A DNA stretch of 64,000 nt from Agapanthus africanus. Taxonomy: Eukaryota; Streptophyta; Magnoliopsida; Asparagales; Amaryllidaceae. Below are positions 1 to 9,954 of this stretch, in pieces. The translations under genes were made by a program, and so were the position numbers. Below the pieces are notes generated by a model that searched no databases, had not been told where the DNA came from, and was given only the letters and a program-made list of their open reading frames with translations. The stretch is taken from NCBI GenBank assembly GCA_030015575.1, contig CM057347.1:509023176-509087175 (forward strand), read 5' to 3'. Positions within the stretch are counted from its first letter, which is position 1. Each line of letters begins with the position of its first letter.

Positions 1-799
1 ACTTCGTCTTTGGAATTCACCACATAGACTATGTGAACTACCATGCCCCCAGGCTTGGGGTGTCTGGAGTTTTTGGCCTTTGGAGTTTGCTTCGGGCACT
101 TGAGCTTTATTGGGCCTCTCTTTTTTGTGAAAAAGCCGCTTTGGTTTTTAGGAGGAACCGTTGTATCAGAATCCGTATTGGGGTGAGTCCCCTTCACCTT
201 ATATATAGATGGGGAAAGTTGTCTCAGGGAGCGAACTTGTTTCTGCTCTCGTAGAATCTCCATGGGCTGCGGATACTTCTTGTGTATTGCGGTAGGAGAA
301 TTTTGTCTGACCCTTCACAACAGTTTGAAGCTGTTCCCAGTTGGAACAATGACATTCACCACTGGTGTTGAAACAGGACCATAAGGAGGACTGCCCCCAG
401 CTCATTTTGTATGATACTTATTTCGACGTTGGCCATTTCTTACGGCCGGGATTTGATTAGCTTCAGGATTTTGCTGAGCCTGCCCCCTGTTTCCTTTGAG
501 AGCCTAAATATTCTGCCCCCTGCGTCGACCTTGGTCCTTAGCAGGTGCCAGTTGTTGGAGGACTGATTCTGTCGGCAAAGTTGCAGCTTGGGGAACCAGC
601 CTGTGGAAGACAGATTTCCTCTATGTTTCCTCCATCGGCGTTGAGGCACCGAGGGTGGGAGGTGGGAGTATCGACCTAAAGAGAAGCCCGTTGATTTCTT
701 GAAGAGCCGGATTGCAGAGATTTGAGGCTGCAAGTGGCCCATACTTGACCCCACCAGATATGACAGAGCCTGAGTTGTTAGGGTAGAAGCAAACGACAT
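1..799 (-). pseudogene. gag fragment of retroelement copy A
   Basis: Read on the minus strand, this matches the first ~900 bases of the gag regions at 63940-63000 (copy C) and 46367-47260 (copy B). The shared stretch includes the translated motif VKYGPLAASNLCNPALQEIN. Reading is broken into short overlapping frames (440-799 and 621-806), so it is not a working gene. It sits just downstream of the primer binding site at 927-944 and the LTR at 949-4900, the normal order LTR-PBS-gag on the minus strand. The rest of the element lies left of the window. This N-terminal part of Gag has no family motif that I recognise; the assignment rests on the better-preserved copies. Confidence 0.75.
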
Positions 800-926
800 T
801 CTTCATAGAGATGAAACACCGGTTTCAGTATCCCATCACCCAAGGGCAACCACAAACATACATATCGCGATTATTTGATCGCGGAAAAACACGACACACG
901 AAATATGGAGCGGAAAGAGGAAATGG

Positions 927-944
927 TCCCACCGGGCGTGCCAG
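927..944 (-). other. primer binding site, copy A
   Basis: On the minus strand this reads TGGCACGCCCGGTGGGAC, beginning with the TGG that pairs with the CCA end of a tRNA. It lies four bases inside the LTR end. The same site in copy B (46275-46292) differs by one base. I did not assign the tRNA. Confidence 0.7.
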
Positions 945-1557
945 AATCTGTTCTTCGCCGAAAGACGCGACCAGGACGTTAGGACGTCTGGCCTGAATTT
1001 TGGGGGCAGATGCTATATGGTTTTATCCGTCCACCTCTACGAAGATGCCAAGTTGATTTATGGCACCGTATATCGGACGTTTAGACGGATGCGGCCGTAG
1101 TAGCAGACTTCGTCAGATTCCCCCTCATTTAAGGGGTTTTTGATTATGGGGACGCTCTTCCCTGCAGGCGCAAGCCCCTGCAGTTAATCACGCTACCGCA
1201 TCGCGGTAACCACTTTCTCCTTCTTTAGATGGTCACTTCGTGTCGTGTATGTTTGTTTTATTTTTTGGTTGCCCGTGGATTGTATACGGAGACTAATTTA
1301 TGTTGTCGTCCGTAGGGCATGGATTAGTCCAAATCCGTATTTTCTTAGATTTGGGTTTTGGGTTGAGTTTAAGGATCGTTAATCCCATTTGAGACTAAGA
1401 TCAACTTAAAAGTTTGTTAAGAATACGTTAGTCTAATTTTAGACTAAGATCAACTTAACCATTTGTTAAGGATACATTAATCAAATTTTAGACTGAGATC
1501 TACTTAACAGGATCATTTAGATCCAACAAAAGAGCATTTGGGCTCTATTGTTTTAGT

Positions 1558-1780
1558 TTAGGGACTTTGCGGTCCAGTGGGTTTAAGGACATCATAGTCC
1601 ATAAGTTTAAAGACATCATAGTCTGTAGAGTTTAGAGACATCATAGTCTCTGAGTTTAAGGACCTCACAGTCTATGGTAGTTTAGAGACATCATAGTCTA
1701 GTTTAGAGACATCATAGTCTGCAGGGTTTTAGTTTAGGGACATTACGGTCCAGTTTAAAGACATCGTAGTCTGTGATATT
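1558..1780 (+). repeat. tandem GGAC..GTCC hairpin units in LTR A
   Basis: About nine units of ~20-35 bp each carry an inverted repeat with a six- or seven-base loop. Examples are GGAC..GTCC at 1587-1600, AGAC..GTCT at 1611-1624 and GAGAC..GTCTC at 1635-1650. Eight of nine units keep complementary arms although the arm sequence varies. Relatives (GGACCGAAATGTCC) recur at 45520-45690, 52960-53450, 54060-54240 and 61130-61370. Confidence 0.8.
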
Positions 1781-2139
1781 TTGGCTCCACAGTTTGGGGA
1801 TGCGCTAAAAGTTATTGGTTATTAGGACCCTCCATCTCTCTGAAGACCTTGAAGGATTACAACGATATGTATCAGAGGTATGAAAAGATGTACCCTTGAA
1901 CCAATATCCCGATTTGGGGAATAGGATGAACATCAATTTAAATGGCATCTGTTAAGAGAACACTAGTCATCTTTGGGACTAGGATTAGTTTGGGGAGACT
2001 TGAACATGGGGGCTCAGTTGATTGGTGACAAAAAGGGTCTTGGCTTCGGAAGACTTAGCTAATTTGAGCTAAGCTTAATTTCCCTTAGTCACCCCATAGT
2101 TCTAAGCACTGAATCAGTGTTAAACACTGGACTTTGGAG

Positions 2140-2198
2140 GAGCTCACGTGTGAACACGTGAGGGCCCCAAAATGGGCATTGTTCCTTGAGTTTATTCC

Positions 2199-2262
<64 letters not shown>

Positions 2263-3590
2263 TGTTGAGCACTTGGCTCACGTGTGAGCACGTGAGGCGC
2301 CTGAGGTGAGAACTGTTCTCTGGATTTTATTCCTCTTTCGTTTATAAGTGCTAAGCACTTAGTTCATCAAACAGTCACGTGCAGACACGTGAGGTGCCTT
2401 CAAAATGCGAGCGTTGTCTTTTGAATTTTCTCCCTCTTTTATACACCACTGTTTGGGGGTCACGTGGGAACACGTGAGGTACCCCCAAAATGGGAGCTAT
2501 CTTGTGTTTATTCCCTTTTTCCTTTTCTGAGTGCTAAGCACTATTGGGTCACGTGAGATCACATGAGACACTCTGAAGAATGAAAATTGCCTTTGTTTTA
2601 TTCTCCTTTTCTTTTCTGAGTGCTAAGCACTATCAAGGGATCACGTGAGGTCATGTGAGGCGCCCCCAAATTGAGATGTGTTTTAGATTTACTCCCCTTT
2701 TTGAAAAGCTTGTTCGGTGGTGCGCCAAAATTTATTGGTTATTGGGACCCTCCACCTCTCTGAAGACGTTGAAGAATTACAACGACATGTATCGGAGGTG
2801 TGGAGAGATGTACCCTTGAACCAAATTCCAGATCGAGGGGAGAGATCATGGTGGGATAAACATCATCCTAAATGCCAGGAGTTCATTAGCTATTTCTGAG
2901 ACTCGGATCAATTTTGAGAAAACCTAAGTATAATGAGGGCTCGGCTGATTGATGACCAAAAAAGGGTTTTGGCTTCAGGAGACTTGGTTAATTTGGGCTA
3001 ATGTTGGCCTCTCATAGTGTTAAACACTAGTGTATGATCAGCGCTCACGTGGGGTCATGTGAGGCGCTTGAAGTAGTGCTAAACATTAAGAATTTGGTCC
3101 GCTCACGTGGGGTCACGTGAGGCGCTTGAAGTAGTGTTAAACACTAAGAATTTGATGCGCTCACGTGGGGTCACGTGAGACGCTTGAAGTTGGTGCTGCT
3201 CCTTTGGGTTTATTCCCTTGTTCCTTTTCTGAATGCTAAGCACTATTGGGTCACATGGGATCACGTGAGGCACCCCAAGAATGGAAACTGCCCTTTAATT
3301 TATTCCCTTTCTGCTTTATAAAAGTTAAGCACTGTTTGGGGGTCACGTGGGATCACGTGAGGCACCCCCAAAAATAAGGTTTATTCCCTTGTCTCTTTTA
3401 TAAGTGTTGAGCACTTCTCAAGGGTCATGTGGGGTCACGTGAGGTGCTCTAAAAATAGGGTTTATTCCCTTTTCTTTTTTATAAGTGCTGAGCACTTCTC
3501 AGGGGTCACATGGGGTCTCGTGACTAGATCTCATTCTTTCCATCTTTGTTCCTCAAAAGTGCTCACGTGGGATCACGTGAGCTTTCATGT
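2140..3590 (+). repeat. array of CACGTG-containing palindromes in LTR A
   Basis: About fourteen palindromes have the form CTCACGTGgggtCACGTGAG, usually followed by GCGC or GGCGC. Between them lie palindromes of the AGTGCTAAGCACT and AGTGTTAAACACT type. CACGTG is the plant G-box core bound by bHLH and bZIP factors. Whether these sites are bound is not known from sequence. Spacing is about 80-120 bases. Confidence 0.8.
2202..2261 (+). repeat. (TA)n microsatellite
   Basis: About 30 uninterrupted TA units lie inside LTR A. Confidence 0.95.
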
Positions 3591-3659
3591 AGCGTTTGAA
3601 TGCTAACGAATCATCAGGCTGTTCTTCTATGGTTCTGAGAGATCAAGTTCTCCTTTTGT

Positions 3660-3970
3660 TCTTTGTAGGGATTAAATTCTTTTTAAAGGGTTAAACTCTA
3701 GTTCCAGAGGAATTAAATTCCTATATATTTTGTAAGAGTTAAACTCTTTTGGATTCAGTTCTTTCCTCTAAGTTTTGAATCTGTATGACAGAATTTCCCC
3801 GATGAGAATTAAATTCTCAACTTGTAGGGAGATCCGCTTCTGCAAATCTTAACCAGAGGAAGAACTAAGTTCTTTTAGAAAAGTTAAACTCTTGGTTTAA
3901 GAATTAAATTCTCTTTTTGTGGGAGCTTTTGGGAGGGGTTCCCCTTCTTTAGAGAATTAAATTCTCTCTC
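3660..3970 (+). repeat. array of TAA-centred micro-palindromes in LTR A
   Basis: There are six clear palindromes of 13-17 bp within 260 bases: GGAATTAAATTCC (3709-3721), AGAGTTAAACTCT (3735-3747), TGAGAATTAAATTCTCA (3803-3819), AAGAACTAAGTTCTT (3860-3874), AGAATTAAATTCT (3900-3912) and AGAGAATTAAATTCTCT (3951-3967). Weaker ones occur around 3669-3700 and 3890. All share the central TAA, while the arms vary as matched pairs. The same array is recognisable at 10080-10330, 44160-44480 and 54970-55450. Confidence 0.8.
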
Positions 3971-4907
3971 TATTTTTCTTCCCCTCTCCCTCTGTGTCTC
4001 TTTTCCTTGCTCTTATTTATATGAGAAGAAAAAGAATCAATTTGTTAAGAAAATCCCTCATTGAGAGATCATGATTGATTCCATAATCTTTTAGATCAAT
4101 TGGTGAATTTTATTCACCGTTGGATTTTTAATCCAAAGGTTCTCTGTTTAACAGAGAAGATTTCTGGTTTGTTTAACAAGATTGTGAATATCTTGTTAGT
4201 TTTAACAAGATTAGAATTTTATTCTATCATATCTTTTTAGTTTAAAAAGATCAGAAATATGTTTTCTTAATATGGATATCTTGTTAACATAGAATTTTAT
4301 TCTTTTTATAAGATTAGGAAAATATTTTCCTATGATAGATTTTTATTCTATCAAATGATCAGCGCTGGATCTTTGATCCAAGGGTCCTCTGTTTAACAGA
4401 GAAGATCTTTCTAGTTTAAGGAAGATTAAGAAAATATTTCCCAAATAGAATTTAATTCTAGAATTTGATAAAAACATTTTAAATTAGGGTGCTCACATGC
4501 TTTGCATGTGTTTGGCAAAAGCACTCATGTGTTTAACACGTGATCCCTAGTGTGGGTTTTAGCCTGTGTATGTTTAGAGCGCTCACGTGTGTAGGCATGT
4601 TTGGCCCTTGGTTATTTATGTTCAGCGATCATATGCTTTGCATATGTGCGCCCATGTATTTTACACGTGATGCCTGTTTGGCCCTTGGTTATTTATGTTC
4701 AGCGCTCATATGCTTTGCATATGTGCGCCCACGTGTTTTACACGTGATGCCAGTTTGGCCCTTGGTTATTTATGTTCAGCGCTCATGTGCTTTGCATATG
4801 TGCGCCCACGTGTCTTACACGTGATGCCTGTTTTTTTTAAGATACTCCCCTTTTTTGTAAGAGAACAAGTAGCTCTTGGCCGAAAATTTTGGCGGGAACA
4901 GGTCAGC

Positions 4908-5335
4908 ATCGACTATCCACGTCGCTAAAAGGGCAGCACCGACCGTCCAAGTCGCAAAAAGGGCAGAACCGACCGTCCACGTCGCTAAAATGGCAGCACC
5001 GACCGTCCAAATCGCAAAAAGGGCAGAACTGACCGTCCACGTCGCTAAAATGGCAGCACCGACCATCCACGTCGTAAAAAGAGCAGTATCGACCGTCCAA
5101 GTCGCTAAAAGGGCATCATCGACCGTCCACGTCGTAAAAAGGGCAGTATCGACCGTCCACGTAGCAAAAAGGGCAGCACCGACCGTCCAAGTCGCTAAAA
5201 TGGCAGAACCGACCGTCCAAGTCGCAAAAAGGGCAGCACCGACCGTCCAAGTCGCAAAAATGGCAGCACCGACCGTCCACGTCGCTAAAAGGGCAGCACC
5301 GACCGTCCACGTCGCTAAAAGGGCAGCAACGACCT
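4908..5335 (+). repeat. 30-bp tandem repeat, about 14 units
   Basis: The unit is close to GACCGTCCAAGTCGCAAAAA plus GGGCAGCACC. Its phase is exact, with two units per 60 bases, and one displaced unit lies at 5402-5435. Because 30 is a multiple of three, several frames on both strands stay open with a 10-residue period, for example VAKRAAPTVQ on the plus strand (4876-5424). I do not think these encode protein. The array abuts the outer end of LTR A. It may be the repeat tract that many plant Ty3/gypsy elements carry before the 3' LTR. Confidence 0.9.
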
Positions 5336-5435
5336 CCTCGTCGGAATTATGCTCCGCCTTGGGATCAAGTCAACCAGACACTCCATCTCGGAGACACGTC
5401 AAGCATCGACCGTCCATGTCGTAAAAAGGGCAGTG

Positions 5436-7069
5436 CCAGCTTCCCAAAAAAAGCGGGAACCAAATCAAGTCGCCTCCACATGAAAGAAGATCCATCAATT
5501 TCATGCACACGACCCACATATGCTGTGTGCATTTATTGATGGGAGCATTTTGTTGGGATCGAAATTTACACCCCGGTTGACCAAGTCAAAATCGAAGTCA
5601 ACCCCAAGCCAAGTGGGCCCAAGCCCAGGTCAAGTGGGCCAATACCCGGGTCGACCCCGAACACGAAATGTCCGGCCTTCCGTCATGCCAAAATAAAAAA
5701 TTTTGTAATGAATAATTTTGGTGTATTCCTTTTGTATTTTTTTATTTTTTTAATTTTTTTTTAATAAATGTAAGAAAAATGGGCATAAAGCCAAATTTTT
5801 GTAAAGCCCATGGCTCATGTGCAAAAAGAAATAGCACATGAGCCATGAGGCATAAGATGGGCAAAATGCCATTTTTTGTAAAGCCCAAGGGGCTATATGT
5901 AAAATGTATAGCCTATAAAGGCAAAGATAATGAAAATATCTCAACAACTTTTTTCTCTCTCCTAAAAAAAGAATCAAGATCTGTGATCTTCTCCTTGCTC
6001 AAGATTTTAAACCTTTTTCTTTCTTTTGAATTAAATCAAGAGTTTTACTCTTTCTTTTCCAAAACTAAATAGTTTTTCACCACAAAACCCACAAAGGGAA
6101 ACTCAGATCTTCCATTGGATCTCAAAAAGGTGAGGTTTTTAAGATCTCACCCCACTTGTTCTTCAAGAACCGGCCAATAAAGAGGAGGAAGAAGGAGACC
6201 TATCTCCGAAAATCCCACTTTGGAAAAGATCCAAGGATCAAGAGAAGATCCCAGGCTTAAGAGAGAAGAACCTCTGAAGATTTTTATGGAGTTCAACTCC
6301 AAGACCCAAATCCTCAAAGGAGTTTAACTCCTAATCCAGACCTTCAGGAGTTTAACTCCACTCAAAATCCTCTCTTTGAAGTTTAACTCCTATTTCTGGG
6401 GTAAAAAAACCCCTTCTTTCGCTGGCCCCCGAGACGCTGGCACCCGAAGCGCTGGCGTCCGGGCGCCCACGTGCCGGGCACGTGAGGCGCTAGCGCCCGA
6501 AGCACTAGCGTCCGGGCGCCGACGTGCCGGGCACATAAGGCGCTAGCGCCCGAGCGTCCATGTGCAGGACACATGAGGCGCTCCTGCCAGCGCCAGCGCC
6601 TAGCGCTAACCCAAGCACCCAAGCGCTGGCTCTCACGCGTCCTTTGGATGCCTTTTCCCCCTTATTTTACATGTACTCCGCACTAAAAACACCTCTCCCG
6701 TTATAAAAAAATTTCTAACGGGACGCTGCCCCGTACCCCGTAAGGGGGCTGCTAGCCCCCTTGACCCCCAGCCCGCTATCCGGGTAGCGGGACCCCCGTA
6801 AAAACTCTGCGGGGCCCCCGATATATCCAAAACCCCTTCAAAATACAACACTGCATTTTGAGTTCGCATGACCTGTTTGCCCCGTCAATCGGAGGTTCTA
6901 TCGCTCCAAAGGCGAGGGGTAATTAACGGCAGCTTATTCCGCGGCTGCCAGAGATTTGAATCCCCACAATCAATAAATCCCAGCCTACCCTAGACAGGAG
7001 GAATCTGTAATGCGCCTGACAAGCGCGCGCGCATTCCCATCTCAATGGGGTTACGAAAACACCCTACAT
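5436..7069 (+). other. non-coding retroelement debris, LTR-like
   Basis: No gene was seen here. A purine-rich stretch ending TTGATGGGAGCATTTT near 5550 is followed by TGTTGGGATCGAAATT at 5553. That could be a polypurine tract plus LTR start of an element whose internal repeat tract is 4908-5435. Palindromes of the GGAGTTTAACTCC type lie at 6290-6390, GC-rich ones at 6420-6620, and mirror-like blocks GGGGGCT..AGCCCCC at 6745-6765. I could not find the far end or a target duplication. Confidence 0.35.
6290..6620 (+). repeat. short palindromes outside copies A-D
   Basis: GGAGTTCAACTCC and GGAGTTTAACTCC recur three to four times between 6297 and 6390. From 6420 to 6620 there are CACGTGCCGGGCACGTG and GGCGCTAGCGCC, with a decayed second copy (ACGTGCCGGGCACATAAGGC). 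The style matches the arrays in LTRs A-D, although this block does not align with them over longer distance. Confidence 0.65.
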
Positions 7070-7211
7070 TAAGCGTTCACGTCTGAAACAAAAAAGGCAC
7101 TATTTTCCACTTCTTTTTTAGCGCTCACGTGTGAAACACGTGGGGCGCTGAGGTTTTGGGCACTCACGTGTGTTTCACGTGAGTCACTATCTTCCATTTC
7201 TTTTTTACCGT

Positions 7212-7891
7212 TGTAACACCCTGGCACATTTATATTATATATTTGGGGTATTTCAAATCTTGCGATAAAATTCTTTACTATTGTTGCTATTGGGTTGCGA
7301 AGCATGTAATTAGTAGCTGTGGTTATTATCCGACCCGATCCGCCTTGTTGAAACCCAATATGGTTCGAGATTATATCAAATATTTGCTAATACAGTGTAT
7401 CCATGCAAATCTAGAATATATATACATATATAATATATTTTAGAATCTATGTATCTTTTTATAATATAATATAAAACCAAATAATATATTTTCTTATCTA
7501 GCATTGCATGTCACAGTACCCCATATTAGGTGGTTGAGCCCATACATCGTGTTCGTATGCTAAGGGTTAGACAGACCGATTATTGGATCACTACGTATAT
7601 TTACGTAAATTTTATTTGGCGGTATATGTTTTCAATTATATACATTTGCATCATGATTTAAACTCTTACATATATTCTTCATATTTAAAAACTAGATTTT
7701 TGAAAGGATACGGGTAATATTCGGAGTAATCTGGTATTATCTGTAAAATCCCACAATATATATAATATATTATATATAACTAATATATATCTACAGTTAT
7801 ATATATAATATATTTAAACTTTAATTTTCTTTATAAAATAAAATCCCCTCTTTCTCTCTGTGTTTCTCTCTCCAATCTCTCTCCGTACCCA

Positions 7892-7959
<68 letters not shown>

Positions 7960-9954
7960 ATTATAAAAATTCAAAACTCTCTCTCTTGTCTCCCTTGTTT
8001 CTCTTCTTCTCGTCGCCTAACCCCGAACCCTAACCCACGCTTCTCGTCGCCGCTCCCCATCGTCACCGCACCTCGTCTCCATCGACCACATCTCTTCGTC
8101 ATCACCGCCCTCACCTCCTCCTTTTCTCCGAGACCTCGCCAGAGCTCCGAAACCCGACGGCAAGAACCCATTTCCTTTAAACCCTCATCGACCTCGTCGC
8201 CGGAACCCGACCACCACCATCACTACGTCACCTTCCCTCCTCATCAACAACCCCAGAGCACTAGAAAACCACCACCACACCTTCTCTCCTCTGCTCTTTT
8301 CCCGATCACACTAACCCTCATGGCCACCCACTTCGTCGACCTCGCCGTCGTCCTCTCCCTGTCACCTCGCCGCCGCCATCTCTGATGTCATCACCTACCC
8401 CCGAAACCAGCAAACCCCCGCCATCTCCTTCTTTCTTCTTTTCTTCTTTCTTTTCTTTTCCTTCTGACCATCTCGCCGGAGTTGCACACGTCGCCGACGA
8501 TCCAAACGACCCAGTCACCATCGTCGTCTAGCCCAGTTACCACGTTACGCAGCTGCTCAGCCAGGTCAAGTCCTGCGTGTGTAAGTTTTGCGTCGTGACT
8601 TTGTTTCAACATCAGAACGTGAGATTCGATCAGGAAAATTCTAAACCTGCAACATGCTATTTTGATTATATCGATATTCATATGCTTGACTATAGTACAT
8701 ACGTTTTGATTTTCAGCAAGTAGTACCAAGTTACAGTTTTATAGTATCCGCATTATCCGTACTGATAATGGGTTATCCAGTTGCATACCGGAACATCACG
8801 ATATTATTATAATACTATATTAGTTCAATATGTTATCTAGATTGCAATATACATGGTAATGGACGTGAAACAGTTATTACAGATAGATACACATACATCC
8901 TGGTATTAGTCGTGTTTACCGTGTTTGATATTGGCCACAGTTTTACATTCGGTGTCTATTCTGGTTAAAATACATTGCATGACATGTTCACGACACACTA
9001 CCAGACTTGTTACTTGGATCTTTTACTAGTACCGATAATCTTGACTTGTTGTCACGACGGACGTGACATGTTGTCTACTAGACAAGAGCTGTACCTGCTT
9101 GATCCTGTATTGGCATTAGATTTATATCATCAATACCTGACTTGAACACAGAATCTAAGGGTAAGGGGAAATCAATAATGAAACCTGATTTATAACTCAA
9201 CAGTTCGATACTCCAGATACTGATCAGTCTTTACGGGCTCGATCAGCCCCGGAATGATACTGCTGACATTATTCATCTATACATGTTACATGTTTACTGC
9301 TTAGCGGGACGTCTCGGATTCAGCCCGAGAATCTTGACCGTGGTCCCGGGCACGCACGGGATACTATTGAGTTATATCGACAATTCCATTAAATTGATTT
9401 TAAAGGCTTGCAGAATAGATAATGTAGAAACACAGACTCTAGGATACACATCACATGTCTATATCTTACTGTTTTATACCTGTGTTATTTATTTATATTC
9501 ATGTTTAGTAATAGCATCATATCCTGATTATTATTATTATTTTGATATTATGACGCACTGACATTTGGGTTTTGCATGGCCTAGTTCCTCTGATATTATC
9601 GCAGGCAGGTCCGGAGTACTTTAAGCAAGCAAGCCGAGCAATGAGGAGCTAGATGTTTAGTTTAGAGATGCTTAATTTCTTTTATTTCCATAATTTTATT
9701 TTATCGATGTGAGCCCATAAGGGACGTGATTCGGAAATTGTTTATTTGGATCTTGATTTGTTTGCGCTATATGCATTTCTTGATTTTATTTATTGTGGAA
9801 GATGGAAATGTATTAGCTGGATTTTATTTTTACTGTTCTTGATATCACCTTGACAGCCATAATGTGACTATGGAGAGATTATTCCTAGCCATAAGTAGCA
9901 TGGTTGGCTCTGTCACGTGCCGTGTTTACGTATTTTGGGAAACGGGACGTGACA
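7212..9954 (+). mobile_element. solo LTR, Ty3/gypsy chromovirus (Tekay-like)
   Basis: It begins TGTAACACCC and ends GGGACGTGACA, the terminal pattern of Tekay/Del-type chromovirus LTRs, and interrupts LTR D. It has no coding domain, primer site or second LTR, so it is best read as a solo LTR of 2743 bp. Flanks are ACCGT and AGCGC. The sibling palindrome at 7113-7124 has TTTTTTAGCGC at the matching place, suggesting a decayed 5-bp duplication. It contains a TC/TA microsatellite at 7890-7955. The lineage call is inference from the termini only. Confidence 0.55.
7890..7955 (+). repeat. (TC)n(TA)n microsatellite
   Basis: A run of TC dinucleotides is followed by a run of TA dinucleotides inside the solo LTR. 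CT-rich, CCG-containing DNA follows to about 8530. Confidence 0.9.

Larger units (their letters stand above)
949..4900 (-). mobile_element. complete 5' LTR of copy A (3.95 kb)
   Basis: On the minus strand this begins TGTTCCCGCC at 4900 and ends GAACA at 949, next to the PBS, giving TG..CA ends. It matches the LTR at 53580-56589 over most of its length and the LTRs at 42938-46269 and 7070-11310 in blocks. It holds no coding domain. It consists mostly of short palindromes: GGAC/GTCC units at 1558-1780, CACGTG palindromes at 2140-3590, TAA-centred palindromes at 3660-3970, and ATATGCTTTGCATAT or CACGTGTTTTACACGTG types at 4490-4830. The five bases beyond its start are GGTCA (4901-4905). Their partner, if there is a target duplication, is outside the window. 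Confidence 0.75.

Noticed and set aside
2085-2291. Poly(Tyr-Ile) open frame
   Set aside because: Translation of the (TA)n microsatellite.
1558-3590. Regularly spaced palindromes resembling a CRISPR array
   Set aside because: Units vary in length and sequence, spacers are not unique fixed-length pieces, and the setting is a plant LTR.
4876-5424. 182-residue open frame with ten-residue repeats (VAKRAAPTVQ)
   Set aside because: The open frame follows from a 30-bp DNA repeat without stops; other frames on both strands are open too, and there is no promoter or domain.
6720-6800. GC-rich blocks recalling rRNA or organelle DNA
   Set aside because: The mirror blocks GGGGGCT..AGCCCCC recall plant retroelement LTR structure; no rRNA or tRNA secondary structure could be built.
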